Positions 19,053-28,919 of a stretch of 64,000 nucleotides of DNA are shown here, piece after piece. How positions within the stretch are numbered: the stretch's first letter is position 1; each line of letters begins with the position of its first letter. The notes under the pieces were generated by a model, which worked only from the letters and a program-made list of their open reading frames with translations, was not told the origin of the DNA and made no database searches. The stretch is from Flammeovirga sp. EKP202. GTDB taxonomy: Bacteria > Bacteroidota > Bacteroidia > Cytophagales > Flammeovirgaceae. The position numbers were made by a program, and so were the translations under genes. The DNA is taken from positions 62,001 to 126,000 of the forward strand of contig NZ_JACVVP010000021.1 of NCBI RefSeq assembly GCF_014534745.1, written 5' to 3'.

Positions 19053-21557
19053 TTAGAACTGCTTATCGAATTCTGTTTTCTTGCCTTTTTTCTTCGGTTT
19101 AGCATTCATGGTGTAGTTCACACTAAACTCTACGATTGGTCCGTATCTATAATAAGTTGTTCTTTGATAGAACGTATTTTCATTGGAATTTCTATCCTTA
19201 CCCGTCGTATCTAAACCTTTGATATTAGATTGGAAAATGTCATTTGCTCTACCTGTAAAGGTCCACTCTGGCATACTTGTCGGTTTGTATACTAATGCGA
19301 TATTTGACATATAGAACAAGTCATTTTGCCCTTGTGCTGTAACTGTCGCCGATTGTACATCGATATCAAATACAAAACTTAGCGTTTTCGTAAGCTCTGT
19401 ATTCAGCGTAGATTTCCAACTCCAGTTCAAGCTACTTTGATCGATTGTCTGTCCATAAATAGATCCGTTAATTGCATAATGATATAACGATCCACCCATA
19501 AATAACTTCACTCTTCTGGCGATATTAAAATTAGAGTTCAACTCTAAACCTAATGACTGATCATCACCTGCATTGGTATAGGATCTCATCAAGACATTTT
19601 CTCCTTCGTTCACTACATTCACACGGAAAACAGCGTTTTCAACTCCTCTATAAAAGGCCGTTAAGCTGATGTTTTGGTTTCCGATTTTCTTATCAAAAGT
19701 AACTTCCGCCAAGTTTACAAATTCAGGCTGAAGGGTCGGGTCACCTACTTCGTATACTTCAAAGTGTCTTCTATATAGGAAAGGTGCCATGTTTTTCGTC
19801 GGTGGACGGTTGATACGTCTACTTGCTCCAAAGATTAATCTATTGTTTTCATTAAACTCATAATCTAAGTTTAATGAAGGGAAAGCATTTAATTGCTGAA
19901 CGACAAACTCATCTTGTTCCGGTACATCAACGATAGGGAAAACGGCATAATTTCCTACTGTCATCACTTGATCAGTGTATTCCAAACGAAGTCCCGCTTT
20001 TAAATTTAACTTCCCGAACCTTGCTCCATAATCAACATAACCTGCATAAATATTACGCTTTAATTCATAAGAGTTTGAATACGGATGTTGCTCCCAACTT
20101 CCATTATTTAGGTTTAATGTATCATAGTTGTAGTTACCTGTTTGCGTCAAAAACTGAGGTTGTACACCAAAAGAAACCGTTTGATTGTCGCTGATTGGTT
20201 TTTCATAATCTAAAGAAAAACGAATGGCATGTAATGGCTGATCAGTCACCTGTGTATAATGTGTCAAAATCGTTTCTTCTGGCGACTCTGTTCCTTTATT
20301 ATACACTTGGTTTTTGTTGTCCAAGTCATCACTCAAAATAGAGTGCTCATACACTAACCCAAGATTTAACTTTGATTTATTTTCAAACTGATGGAAGAAA
20401 TCTAGGTTCGCAGTATGGAAATCACCAAAACGGTTGTGGGTATTGGGGTTATAAATATACTCTTCAGATCCATCAATCATTTGACCGTCTAAATCTTTGT
20501 AATAGTTATGGTATACATAATTTGCTGTACGCTTATTACTCTTATGACCGTAGAAATAAGAAGCTTTTAAAGAGGTATTTTCATTAAAATCATAACCAAC
20601 ACCTGCATTTGCTGAATAGTTGACATGCCATTCGGGACGATCACCTTCGGCATCCATATGGTATGTTCCAGTACGATTTCCATCACTGTCTCTTTGTGTA
20701 ATTTCAGAATCACCCTCACGACGACCATCTACATTTCTACTCAAATAATTGGCTCCTGCATTAAAAGTCCATTTATCTTTTTGATGTGTAATATTAAAGT
20801 TACCACCACCACGAACGGGTTCCGAACCCTCTCTCCAAGGTGCACCACCAAGCATACCGCCTGCTGTAACTGAAGTACCTTCTAATTCTGATTTATTGAC
20901 TGTAATGTTGATAATACCCGCTTTTCCTTGTGCATCGTATTTGGCTGAAGGAACCGTAATCACTTCAATGTTTTCAATTGATCCTGCCGAAATTTGTGAT
21001 AATAAAGTAGAAGGATCAATTTGAGTAGGTTTTCCATTGATATACACCATAAAACCTTGTGTACCACGAACAGATACATCACCTTCAGGAGACACCGAAA
21101 TTTGAGGTAATTTATTCAACATGTCTGTCGCTGTACCACTTCTAGCCGTTTCAAAATCAGAAGCATCGTATACTTTCCTATCGATTTTTGTAGAAACCGT
21201 TTCCTTTAAATCCTTTACCACAATTTCATCCAATTGTTGCACATTGGGTTTTAAGTATAATGTCCCAAGGTTAAAATCCTTAGTTAAGCTAATTGATTTA
21301 TTTAAAGAGTGGTATCCAACAAAGGAAATCTCAATGTTATATTCCCCTTTTTTTACTTTATTCAGTTCAAAGTTTCCTTCAAAATCTGAACTCGTAAAAG
21401 TGATTATTTCTTCGTTTGCATCTAAAAGTTTAACGGAAGCATAAGGAATACTTTCATTGTTGTCTTGATCAACAAGTTGTCCTGAAATCTGAAAGTTTTG
21501 TGCAGAAAGAAAGGACACATTGACAAGCATCAAAATGATTGATAAAATTTGTTTCAT
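19053..21557 (-). CDS. TonB-dependent receptor-like outer-membrane beta-barrel protein
   Basis: 834 residues. Signal peptide ~1-19. CarboxypepD-regulatory-like beta-sandwich ~22-100 (GQLVDQDNNESIPYASVKLL). Plug domain ~110-215, with NKLPQISVSPEGDVSVRGTQ and IENIEVITVPSAKYDAQGKA. Then a barrel of the OMP_b-brl_3 type to the C-terminus. Known role: TonB-powered or structural outer-membrane import or export; ligand unknown. No SusD partner is adjacent, so this is not an obvious polysaccharide utilisation locus. The C-terminus (KKKGKKTEFDKQF) is charged and ends in Phe, as barrel proteins often do. Divergently oriented from the SDR gene at 21837, with about 280 bases of shared upstream DNA. Confidence 0.87.
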   Translation of the reverse strand: MKQILSIILMLVNVSFLSAQNFQISGQLVDQDNNESIPYASVKLLDANEEIITFTSSDFEGNFELNKVKKGEYNIEISFVGYHSLNKSISLTKDFNLGTLYLKPNVQQLDEIVVKDLKETVSTKIDRKVYDASDFETARSGTATDMLNKLPQISVSPEGDVSVRGTQGFMVYINGKPTQIDPSTLLSQISAGSIENIEVITVPSAKYDAQGKAGIINITVNKSELEGTSVTAGGMLGGAPWREGSEPVRGGGNFNITHQKDKWTFNAGANYLSRNVDGRREGDSEITQRDSDGNRTGTYHMDAEGDRPEWHVNYSANAGVGYDFNENTSLKASYFYGHKSNKRTANYVYHNYYKDLDGQMIDGSEEYIYNPNTHNRFGDFHTANLDFFHQFENKSKLNLGLVYEHSILSDDLDNKNQVYNKGTESPEETILTHYTQVTDQPLHAIRFSLDYEKPISDNQTVSFGVQPQFLTQTGNYNYDTLNLNNGSWEQHPYSNSYELKRNIYAGYVDYGARFGKLNLKAGLRLEYTDQVMTVGNYAVFPIVDVPEQDEFVVQQLNAFPSLNLDYEFNENNRLIFGASRRINRPPTKNMAPFLYRRHFEVYEVGDPTLQPEFVNLAEVTFDKKIGNQNISLTAFYRGVENAVFRVNVVNEGENVLMRSYTNAGDDQSLGLELNSNFNIARRVKLFMGGSLYHYAINGSIYGQTIDQSSLNWSWKSTLNTELTKTLSFVFDIDVQSATVTAQGQNDLFYMSNIALVYKPTSMPEWTFTGRANDIFQSNIKGLDTTGKDRNSNENTFYQRTTYYRYGPIVEFSVNYTMNAKPKKKGKKTEFDKQF

Positions 21558-21836
21558 TAGGTTTAGTTTTTAATTCATTTGGTTTAAAATAGATGTGTAA
21601 AAAATTACATCTACATGTCACACCATGCAAAGATGATAAAGTTCAAACAATAAGAGATGGTCTATTTGAAATTAAAAAGGTATAATCTATGTACATTTAG
21701 AATTTATGATAAAAACCGTTCTTTTTAGCCCATTTTAATGCATAAAAATCGAATACTCATTATATTAGTTGACCAATAAACAAGAAGCAGTCAAACTGCT
21801 CACATGTACAACACTTTTTAGAAACCAAATACTCAC

Positions 21837-22712
21837 ATGTATAATAAACCAATGCTACGAGATGGGGCACTTGAAGGGAAAACGTATATCGTTACCGGAG
21901 GTGCTACAGGCCTAGGCAAGTCCATGACTAAATATTTCCTTGAGCTAGGAGCCGATGTTACAATCTGCAGTAGAAAAGAAGAAAAACTTCAAGCCGCTGC
22001 AGACGAATTAGAAGAGGCGACTGGAAAACGTCCTTTTTATGTCGTTTGCGACGTCCGAAAATATAATCAAATTGAAAATGTCATTCAACAGACCGTTGAG
22101 AAGTTTGGACAGATTGATGGACTTTTGAATAATGCAGCAGGCAATTTTATCAGTCCAACAGAGCGTTTGAGTCACAAGGCTTTTGATACTATTGTTGATA
22201 TCGTATTAAAAGGAACGTATTACTTTACTTTGGCGATGGGTAAATACTGGATTGCCAACGGACAAAAAGGCGTTATGCTAAATATAGTGACGACTTATGC
22301 TTCTACTGGATCAGGATATGTAGTGCCTTCTGCTTCTTCTAAAGCTGGCGTTTTGGCACTAACAAGATCACTCGCGGTAGAATGGGCAAAATATGGAATT
22401 CGTTCTAATGCCATTGCTCCAGGGCCATTCCCTACAAAAGGAGCATGGGATCGTTTATTCCCTGAAAACCTAAGAAGTCAATTTGATGAAGCAGGAAAAG
22501 TACCAGTTGGTCGTGTGGGAGAACATCAAGAATTAGCCAATCTAGCAGCTTATCTGATGTCTGATTTCTCTGCTTATGTCAATGGTGAAGTAGTTACGAT
22601 TGATGGTGGTGAATGGCTGAAAGGTGCAGGAGAGTTTAATCATTTGGATGCTATCCCTTCACCAGTTTGGGATGATATTGCTTCAGCCATTAAGAGTAAT
22701 ACTAAAAAATAG
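21837..22712 (+). CDS. SDR-family oxidoreductase, 2,4-dienoyl-CoA reductase-like
   Basis: 291 residues. N-terminal NADP(H)-binding motif VTGGATGLGKS (~18-28), the NNAAGNF motif near residue 97, and VPSASSKAGVLALTRSLAVEW around 160-180. The usual SDR YxxxK tyrosine is Ser here, while Lys is kept. That same VVPSAS-KAG arrangement occurs in animal and bacterial 2,4-dienoyl-CoA reductases, as does the later NAIAPGPFPTKGA. Inferred reaction: NADPH reduction of 2,4-dienoyl-CoA during oxidation of polyunsaturated fatty acids, in the cytoplasm. The ATG at codon 6 is an alternative start. Single gene followed by a strong terminator. Confidence 0.8.
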   Translation: MYNKPMLRDGALEGKTYIVTGGATGLGKSMTKYFLELGADVTICSRKEEKLQAAADELEEATGKRPFYVVCDVRKYNQIENVIQQTVEKFGQIDGLLNNAAGNFISPTERLSHKAFDTIVDIVLKGTYYFTLAMGKYWIANGQKGVMLNIVTTYASTGSGYVVPSASSKAGVLALTRSLAVEWAKYGIRSNAIAPGPFPTKGAWDRLFPENLRSQFDEAGKVPVGRVGEHQELANLAAYLMSDFSAYVNGEVVTIDGGEWLKGAGEFNHLDAIPSPVWDDIASAIKSNTKK

Positions 22713-22739
22713 TCTACATTTAGATTTTTAAAAATAAAA

Positions 22740-22773
22740 AAGGAGAACTGAAAATTACACTTCAGTTCTCCTT
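22740..22773. terminator. Bidirectional terminator between the SDR and SPOR-lipoprotein genes
   Basis: A perfect 13-bp stem, AAGGAGAACTGAA, with an 8-base loop, T-rich on the plus side and with an A-rich left flank that gives Ts on the minus side. It serves convergent genes. Confidence 0.85.
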
Positions 22774-22796
22774 TTCCTTTGAAAGAGGTTTATATA

Positions 22797-23375
22797 TTAA
22801 TAATCATCCTCTTCGTCTATTTCCATAGCAGCTGCCTTTTCAGCATTTGCTTTTTTAATTCTTCTTGCTATTTCATCTGCATTCATTTTTTCTTTTACAA
22901 CAAATGCAGATCTAAATTTCTTCTTAAGACTTGTATGAACACCGTGTGCAGTAAGACGGTCAAAGTAATAACCTACTCTTACTTTATAATTTGGTTGCTC
23001 ATAAGTCATTTCAACTTCATAGTTACCAAATTCATTTTTTAAGAAATCCACTATTTCTTCCGCTTTATCTCTTGCTCTACCCGAATAAACTAAGATTCTA
23101 TATACCTGTATTCCTCCAAGATCTCTTTCTGACAAGTGCGTTAAAATAGTGTCTACTTCTACATTGACATCACCTTCTGGAAAACCTAGTTCTTCTTGTC
23201 CCTGCGGTGTTTGTTCAGCAACATCATCTGTTTTCACTTCTGCTTTTGGCAAATAAGCTGTAAAATCTGTATCTACAAGATCAGACGACGGTACCGTTTG
23301 TTTTGGTTGAGAAGGTTTACAAGCCATTGCACTCATTAGCAAGGCTATAAATGTATAACGAATTAGTAGTTTCAT
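22797..23375 (-). CDS. SPOR-like domain lipoprotein of unknown role
   Basis: I choose the ATG at 23375 (MKLLIRYTFIALLMSAMACKPS), which gives a signal peptide with lipobox Cys at residue 19. The upstream ATG at 23444 adds 23 residues before it. About 192 residues. A Pro/Asp/Glu-rich linker (~25-75) leads to a ~75-residue region (YRILVYSGRARDKAEEIV ... YKVRVGYYFDRLTA) with the beta-alpha-beta pattern of SPOR/sporulation-related domains, which bind peptidoglycan in known cases. The acidic C-terminus is EIDEEDDY. Likely a periplasmic face lipoprotein. A -7-like box (CAAAGTTA in plus-strand reading) sits at 23403-23410. Confidence 0.65.
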   Translation of the reverse strand: MKLLIRYTFIALLMSAMACKPSQPKQTVPSSDLVDTDFTAYLPKAEVKTDDVAEQTPQGQEELGFPEGDVNVEVDTILTHLSERDLGGIQVYRILVYSGRARDKAEEIVDFLKNEFGNYEVEMTYEQPNYKVRVGYYFDRLTAHGVHTSLKKKFRSAFVVKEKMNADEIARRIKKANAEKAAAMEIDEEDDY

Positions 23376-23516
23376 ATTTATATTTAGAAATAATGGAACG
23401 ATCAAAGTTAAGCATTTAATCATTTGTATTGAAACTGTAAGCACCAGAAAAAAAGTAAACGGATATTTTATCTTATCTTTTTATCCTTTTCTTCGTTCCT
23501 TGTACTTATCAAAAAA

Positions 23517-23549
23517 AAGAGGCTGTCTCAAAATATGAAACAGCCTCTT
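23517..23549 (-). terminator. Terminator after secA
   Basis: A perfect 10-bp stem AAGAGGCTGT, followed on the minus strand by eight Ts, about 18 bases past the secA stop. Confidence 0.87.
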
Positions 23550-23567
23550 GAAGAGTGATATCAAAGA

Positions 23568-26500
23568 TTAACCTTCAATAATCACACATTTTCCATTTTG
23601 AACATCGTTCTCCACGGATTTATATTTTACACCTTCTTTGACAGTACCGTCACTGTATTTAACAGTTACTCTGTCATTTCTTTGGTATGTTTTTTCACTC
23701 TGACGTGGTTTAACAACTTCTACTGGAGCTTTTGGAGCTTCAGGAATATCACCACCTTGAGGAGTTGCGTCAGGAGCTAATGCCGAACCTGCGTCTGCCT
23801 TATTTGCCGTCACTTTTGGTTCTGGACGTTTCGGCATTGGAGGAGGAGCTGGCATTGGAGGTGCTTCCTGTACAGGAATCTTCGCTTTGGCTAAGAAACT
23901 AATGATCTCATCATTTACTTCCGCTAAGAACGTTTTGAACAATTCAAATGATTCGAACTTGTAGATCAATAATGGATCTTTTTGTTCGTGAACCGCATTT
24001 TGTACTTGTTGCTTCAACTCGTCCATTTCACGTAAGTGATCTTTCCATAAGTGGTCAATCACTGCCAATGTAACGTTTTGCTCTAATGCTGAAACTACTG
24101 ATTCTCCATCATTTTCTAAAGCCTCTTCTAGGTTTACATGCACTTGGAACATCTTATGACCATCTGTAAATGGAATCACGATATTCTCAACTACACCACC
24201 TCTTTTTGCTTTTACTTTTTCAAAAACAGGTTTTGCTTTTTCCCAAAGTTGAGCATTTTTCTCTTTGTAGTGCGTTAACGCTTCTTTGTATAACTCTTGC
24301 GTTAAATACTCTTCGTTATGGTGTTGGAAACCGTCTTCTTTGATACTAGTTGAAATACCTAAAATCTTAAGGGCATCCAATTTGAAACCTTCGTAGTTAC
24401 CTACGTGAGTTTCAGAAATATTTGCTGCTACATCAAAGAAAGAGTTCATTACGTCTACTTGTAAACGCTCTCCGAATAACGCATTTCTACGTCTACGGTA
24501 AATTACCTCTCTTTGGTAGTTCATTACATCATCATACTCCAAAAGACGCTTACGGATCGCGAAGTTGTTTTCCTCCACTTTACGTTGTGCTCTTTCGATA
24601 GACTTAGTAATCATTGAGTGTTGGATTACTTCACCTTCTTGAAGACCCAATCTATCCATAATACCTGCAATACGGTCTGAACCGAATAGACGCATTAAGT
24701 TATCTTCCAATGACACGAAGAACTGAGATGATCCTGGGTCACCTTGACGACCAGAACGACCTCTTAGCTGACGGTCTACACGACGAGATTCGTGACGTGA
24801 TGTACCAATAATCGCTAAACCACCTGCATTTTTCACTTCATCAGGTAACTTAATATCGGTACCACGACCGGCCATGTTGGTAGCAATTGTTACTGTACCT
24901 GGCTGACCAGCTTTCGCTACTACATCTGCTTCACGACCGTGCTGCTTGGCGTTCAATACTTGGTGCTCGATACGTCTCATCTTCAACATACGGGACATTA
25001 CTTCTGAGTTTTCTACTGAAGTAGTACCTACCAATACTGGACGTCCTTGCTCTACCAATTTCTGACATTCTTCCGCTACAGCATTGAACTTCTCACGGAT
25101 CGTCTTGTATACATAATCCTCTCTGTCATCACGAACAATCGGACGGTGAGTAGGAACAGTTACTACGTCTAATTTGTAGATTTCATAGAATTCACCTGCT
25201 TCCGTTTCGGCTGTACCTGTCATACCTGTCAGTTTGTGGTACATACGGAAGTAGTTTTGTAAAGTCACCGTTGCATACGTTTGTGTAGCATCCTCGATCT
25301 TTACATTTTCTTTTGCTTCTAAAGCTTGGTGTAAACCATCTGAGTAACGACGACCTTCCATTACACGGCCAGTCTGCTCATCTACGATTTTCACCTTGTT
25401 GTCCACCAAGATATAATCTACGTCTTTTTCAAATAACGTATAGGCTTTCAACAATTGCTTCATCAAGTGAATACGCTGAGATTTTGTATCAAACTCTGCG
25501 ATTAAAGCATCTTTGGCTTCAATCTTCTCTTCGTCTGACATTGCCGGGTCATTCTCAATCTTGCCAATACCTGTTGCTAGGTCAGGAAGGATAAAGAAGT
25601 CAGGTGCATTGGCTCCAGTCACAGAAGCAATACCTTTTTCCGTTAATTCAACGCTATTATTTTTTTCTTCGATAACGAATAATAAAGGCTCATCCGCTTC
25701 AGGCATTCTACGGTTGTTATCCGCCATGTACTCGCCTTCCACTTTTTGAAGCAATTGCTTCATACCTTCTTCACCTAAGAATTTAATCAAAGGCTTATAT
25801 TTTGGCAACGAACGATGAGCTCTTAATAATTGAAGACCACCTTCTTGCTTATCGCCATCTTTGATTAATTTCTTCGCTTCATTCAACATTTTTTGAGTCT
25901 GCTTTCTTTGCTCATCTACTAAATGTTGAACTTTTGGTCTTAACTCACCAAATTCTTCTTGCTGATCACCTTTTGGTACTGGACCAGAAATGATTAGTGG
26001 CGTTCTAGCATCATCAATTAATACTGAATCGACCTCATCAATCATTGCAAAGTGATGCTCTCTTTGTACTAGATCATCTTTGTCTCTCGACATGTTATCA
26101 CGCAGGTAATCGAAACCAAATTCGTTATTTGTACCATATGTGATATCTGCTTGATACGCTTTTCTACGAGATTCAGAGTTAGGCTGGTGCTTATCAATAC
26201 AATCTACTGAAAGACCGTGGAACTGGAATAATGGTGCATTCCACTCCGAGTCACGTTTTGCTAAGTAGTCGTTTACTGTTACTACGTGAACACCTCTTTT
26301 TGCTAATGCGTTTAAGTAAGCAGGCAATGTACCAACGAGTGTTTTACCTTCACCCGTCATCATTTCACCTACTTTACCTTGGTGAAGGAAAATACCTCCC
26401 AACAACTGTACATCATAGTGGATCATGTTCCACTCCACTTCATTTCCGGCTGCTAACCACTTGTTTGACCAAGTCGCATTGTCACCTTCAATCGTGATGT

Positions 26501-26945
26501 TTTCATACTTTACAGCCATTTCACGGTCATAGTCCGTTGCTGTAACCGTAATTTGTTTGTTTTCAGTATATCTTCTACCAGTTTCTTTTACCACTGCAAA
26601 AGCTTGAGGTAAAAGATCCATTAATATTTCTTCTAATTTTTCGTTACGCTCTTTTTTCAGCTTATCAATTTCCTTGAAAGTCTTGTCTTTGAACGCAAGG
26701 TCAAGCTTAGTATCATTTTCAACCGCTTCTTGTTTCGATGTAATTTCATCGTCAATTGAAGCTAATCCACTTTGGATATAATCAATGAAGTAAGCTGTTT
26801 TAGCTCTTAGTTCGTCATCTGAAACCGATGATAATTTTTTATATTCTGCATCAATTTTGGCTAAATAAGGTCTGATCTCTTTCAGATCTCGCTCTGACTT
26901 AGTACCAAAAATTTTAGAGAATGCTTTGGTTAATGAACCTAACAT
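23568..26945 (-). CDS. secA: Preprotein translocase ATPase SecA
   Basis: 1125 residues, long like other Bacteroidota SecA. Walker A MMTGEGKTLV (~195), DEVDSVLIDDARTPLIISG (Walker B/NBD1 region ~303), NMAGRGTDIKLP and the NBD2 arginine-finger region QLRGRSGRQGDPGSSQFF (~745). An extended insertion after the DEVD motif (~325-420) is typical of the phylum. A Pro-rich linker (PPMPAPPPMPKRPEP) precedes a C-terminal ~40-residue basic/beta tail (VTVKYSDGTVKEGVKYKSVE) in place of the zinc-binding CxC tail found in E. coli. Role: ATP-driven export of unfolded proteins through SecYEG, feeding lipoproteins and T9SS substrates. Single gene with its own promoter-like box and terminator. Confidence 0.97.
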   Translation of the reverse strand: MLGSLTKAFSKIFGTKSERDLKEIRPYLAKIDAEYKKLSSVSDDELRAKTAYFIDYIQSGLASIDDEITSKQEAVENDTKLDLAFKDKTFKEIDKLKKERNEKLEEILMDLLPQAFAVVKETGRRYTENKQITVTATDYDREMAVKYENITIEGDNATWSNKWLAAGNEVEWNMIHYDVQLLGGIFLHQGKVGEMMTGEGKTLVGTLPAYLNALAKRGVHVVTVNDYLAKRDSEWNAPLFQFHGLSVDCIDKHQPNSESRRKAYQADITYGTNNEFGFDYLRDNMSRDKDDLVQREHHFAMIDEVDSVLIDDARTPLIISGPVPKGDQQEEFGELRPKVQHLVDEQRKQTQKMLNEAKKLIKDGDKQEGGLQLLRAHRSLPKYKPLIKFLGEEGMKQLLQKVEGEYMADNNRRMPEADEPLLFVIEEKNNSVELTEKGIASVTGANAPDFFILPDLATGIGKIENDPAMSDEEKIEAKDALIAEFDTKSQRIHLMKQLLKAYTLFEKDVDYILVDNKVKIVDEQTGRVMEGRRYSDGLHQALEAKENVKIEDATQTYATVTLQNYFRMYHKLTGMTGTAETEAGEFYEIYKLDVVTVPTHRPIVRDDREDYVYKTIREKFNAVAEECQKLVEQGRPVLVGTTSVENSEVMSRMLKMRRIEHQVLNAKQHGREADVVAKAGQPGTVTIATNMAGRGTDIKLPDEVKNAGGLAIIGTSRHESRRVDRQLRGRSGRQGDPGSSQFFVSLEDNLMRLFGSDRIAGIMDRLGLQEGEVIQHSMITKSIERAQRKVEENNFAIRKRLLEYDDVMNYQREVIYRRRRNALFGERLQVDVMNSFFDVAANISETHVGNYEGFKLDALKILGISTSIKEDGFQHHNEEYLTQELYKEALTHYKEKNAQLWEKAKPVFEKVKAKRGGVVENIVIPFTDGHKMFQVHVNLEEALENDGESVVSALEQNVTLAVIDHLWKDHLREMDELKQQVQNAVHEQKDPLLIYKFESFELFKTFLAEVNDEIISFLAKAKIPVQEAPPMPAPPPMPKRPEPKVTANKADAGSALAPDATPQGGDIPEAPKAPVEVVKPRQSEKTYQRNDRVTVKYSDGTVKEGVKYKSVENDVQNGKCVIIEG

Positions 26946-27079
26946 ATATTATTTTTTGATTTGATCTTTTTACAAAAATTCTTGATCGTCTTACAATCAA
27001 CTTTACATCAATTAGACTTCTGCTTTAAAAATGTGATTGTAAACTGAAACTGCCGATCAATTATCCGACAAATATCACA

Positions 27080-27108
27080 CAAATTTAATGTAATAAAACG
27101 ATTTTCAA
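27080..27108 (-). promoter_or_regulatory. Probable secA promoter
   Basis: On the minus strand TAAATTTG (27087-27080) is an exact match to the Bacteroidota -7 consensus TAnnTTTG. A TTG about 18 bases further upstream (27108-27106) could be the -33 box. It lies ~135 bases upstream of the start codon. Confidence 0.5.
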
Positions 27109-27176
27109 TAGTTAAGCTTACGAATAATTAAAATAGGAAGTTCTAATTATTCACATTTCTTCTTAGACATAAAAAA

Positions 27177-27210
27177 AACCGAAAGATAAAGGAGTCCTTA
27201 TCTTTCGGTT
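27177..27210. terminator. Terminator after the FKBP lipoprotein cluster
   Basis: A 16-bp stem (one bulged A), AACCGAAAGATAA..., with Ts on both sides (eight on the minus strand). It ends the leftward FKBP genes and insulates secA. Confidence 0.87.
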
Positions 27211-27236
27211 TTTCTCAATTTATAGCTCAAGACGTA

Positions 27237-27782
27237 CTATTGTTCATCTACTTTCCATAAGCTGTCTACCTTAATATCAAATACTAAAGTAGCGTTTGGA
27301 GGAATAGTACCCGTTCCTGAAGTTCCATAACCAAGGGCTGAAGGAATAATCACTCTTGCCTCTTGTTTCTCGTGCATGCTGACTAATGCAATATTCCATC
27401 CTTCAATGATCGAAGTTTTACCTAAAACTACTGGGAATGGATCTTCTGATAATCGATTACTATCAAAGATTTCACCATGAAGTACCCAACCTGTATAGGT
27501 AATGTGCATAGAGTCACCAAGACTGATATCTCTATCTGTCAAGATTTCATCTTCAGGTGTGATTGAAGACATATATACTCCAAAGTTATAATACTTATCA
27601 ACAGCTTCTTGATGAGTATCTGCACTAAAGTATGGAGGACCTGATATAATATACTCTTCGATCAAGTGCTTTTCAGCTTCATCAAAATCAATTTCTCCAT
27701 CAAAAGAACTTGACGTTGTACACGAAAAGCCAATGAATAGGGTGCTTAAAAGCAGTAAATAGTGTCTAATGCGATATTGCAT
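27237..27782 (-). CDS. FKBP-type peptidyl-prolyl isomerase lipoprotein (short form)
   Basis: 181 residues. Lipoprotein signal with lipobox Cys at residue 21 (LFIGFSC). One FKBP domain ~85-178, with GDSMHITYTGWVLHGEIFDS, the IIEGWNIAL segment and IPSALGYGTSGTGTIPPN, all positions of the FKBP active-site cleft. Role: prolyl cis-trans isomerisation and chaperoning of exported proteins on the membrane or periplasmic side. It lies 28 bases after the next FKBP gene and is probably co-transcribed. GldI, a gliding/T9SS-associated FKBP lipoprotein of Flavobacterium, is of the same class; whether this is its counterpart cannot be decided here. Confidence 0.88.
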   Translation of the reverse strand: MQYRIRHYLLLLSTLFIGFSCTTSSSFDGEIDFDEAEKHLIEEYIISGPPYFSADTHQEAVDKYYNFGVYMSSITPEDEILTDRDISLGDSMHITYTGWVLHGEIFDSNRLSEDPFPVVLGKTSIIEGWNIALVSMHEKQEARVIIPSALGYGTSGTGTIPPNATLVFDIKVDSLWKVDEQ

Positions 27783-27809
27783 ACTATAAATATGAACTAA
27801 AAAATATTA

Positions 27810-28919
27810 TTATTGCTCGTCTTCTTTTATTTCAATAGTAAATACTAATGTCTTAAAAGGACGGATTGTTTTAAATAAATCTGATGTGTTAGGATTATCT
27901 CCCGTTTGCCAGTAAGCAGTGTGTGAAGGCATCACAAAAACAGCTTTTTCACCTACTTGCATTGTACGTAATGCTTTGTACCAACCATTGATTACAGTTG
28001 AAGATACGCTAGCATCTTGTGCAGCTTTTGCATCTTCAAAAACTACTACTTGGAATTTAGAATCTCCAGAATCAGTATTTGAATCAAATACTTCTCCATT
28101 TTGATCAATAAATTTACCTTCGTAACGAACTTGAACCGTATCACCAATTGCCACTACATCACCTGTACCCGCTTGAACTGTATGTTTTACAATATAGTCA
28201 GGTAGCTCTAAAGGTTGATCATCACCAAAGTAGTTGTCATCAACAATTGATTTTGATGTACCGTTGTATAATGTATCGTTTTCAATTTCTGTAAAACCTT
28301 CAATTGAATCTTTAGCATATTGTAATGCAACAAGTGCTTCGTATTCTGCTTGAGAATAGGCTGTACGTTCCGCTTTAATTTCGTAGTTTTCTAAAGTAAC
28401 GATATCGTTAAACTGTAAACCTAAATTTGCTGAAGATGTACCACCAAATGCTAAGTAAGATGGAACATAAATTCTATCTAAAACCTCACTTGGTACGATA
28501 GAGTTCAAAGTTGCATCTGTTACACCAAGACAAATCGCACCTCTACGCATTGCAAAAGTGTACGTTGAATCTTTTAAAAGTGCATGTGTTACCAAATCAT
28601 CAGGACCTTGATCAAATGCAGGGTCTCCAATGTATTCTTGAGCAAAACGTCTTAAATCTAAGTTGATTTCAAAAATTCTTAAATCGAAATCCTTAGGAAG
28701 TTCTCTTGTACCTTGGTTTGGAGGAGTAATGTAAACACTACCACCTGAAGGTAAAGTAGATGTTTTACGGTACTGAATGTCGTATGAAGCTAAGTATGCC
28801 TCCAGAGTCTCTGTATCTTTAGCGAAGTAATCCACAATGTCGTCATGAATACAACTTGTGAATCCAAGGAGGAAAAATACAGGAAGTGCGAACTTGAAAA
28901 ATTTGTAAGTATTGTTCAT
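27810..28919 (-). CDS. FKBP-type peptidyl-prolyl isomerase lipoprotein with two FKBP-like regions
   Basis: 369 residues. Lipobox Cys at residue 23 (LGFTSC). The C-terminal FKBP domain ~255-366 carries VQVRYEGKFIDQNGEVFDSN, VINGWYKALRTMQVGEKAVF and the proline/aromatic core. An N-terminal region (~110-195) ending VLDRIYVPSYLAFGG and FNDIVTLENYEIK looks like a second, degenerate FKBP fold; that reading is my inference. Upstream of the short FKBP gene, separated by 28 bases; about 340 bases of non-coding DNA precede it. Likely a periplasmic foldase. Confidence 0.82.
   Translation of the reverse strand: MNNTYKFFKFALPVFFLLGFTSCIHDDIVDYFAKDTETLEAYLASYDIQYRKTSTLPSGGSVYITPPNQGTRELPKDFDLRIFEINLDLRRFAQEYIGDPAFDQGPDDLVTHALLKDSTYTFAMRRGAICLGVTDATLNSIVPSEVLDRIYVPSYLAFGGTSSANLGLQFNDIVTLENYEIKAERTAYSQAEYEALVALQYAKDSIEGFTEIENDTLYNGTSKSIVDDNYFGDDQPLELPDYIVKHTVQAGTGDVVAIGDTVQVRYEGKFIDQNGEVFDSNTDSGDSKFQVVVFEDAKAAQDASVSSTVINGWYKALRTMQVGEKAVFVMPSHTAYWQTGDNPNTSDLFKTIRPFKTLVFTIEIKEDEQ

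Noticed and set aside
19053-21557. TonB-dependent receptor as SusC of a polysaccharide utilisation locus
   Set aside because: No SusD-like gene, no neighbouring glycoside hydrolase and the barrel type is OMP_b-brl_3 rather than SusC-like.
22300-22400. Loss of the SDR catalytic Tyr as a sign of an inactive enzyme
   Set aside because: The VPSAS-KAG form is normal in the 2,4-dienoyl-CoA reductase branch of the SDR family, so it is not a defect.
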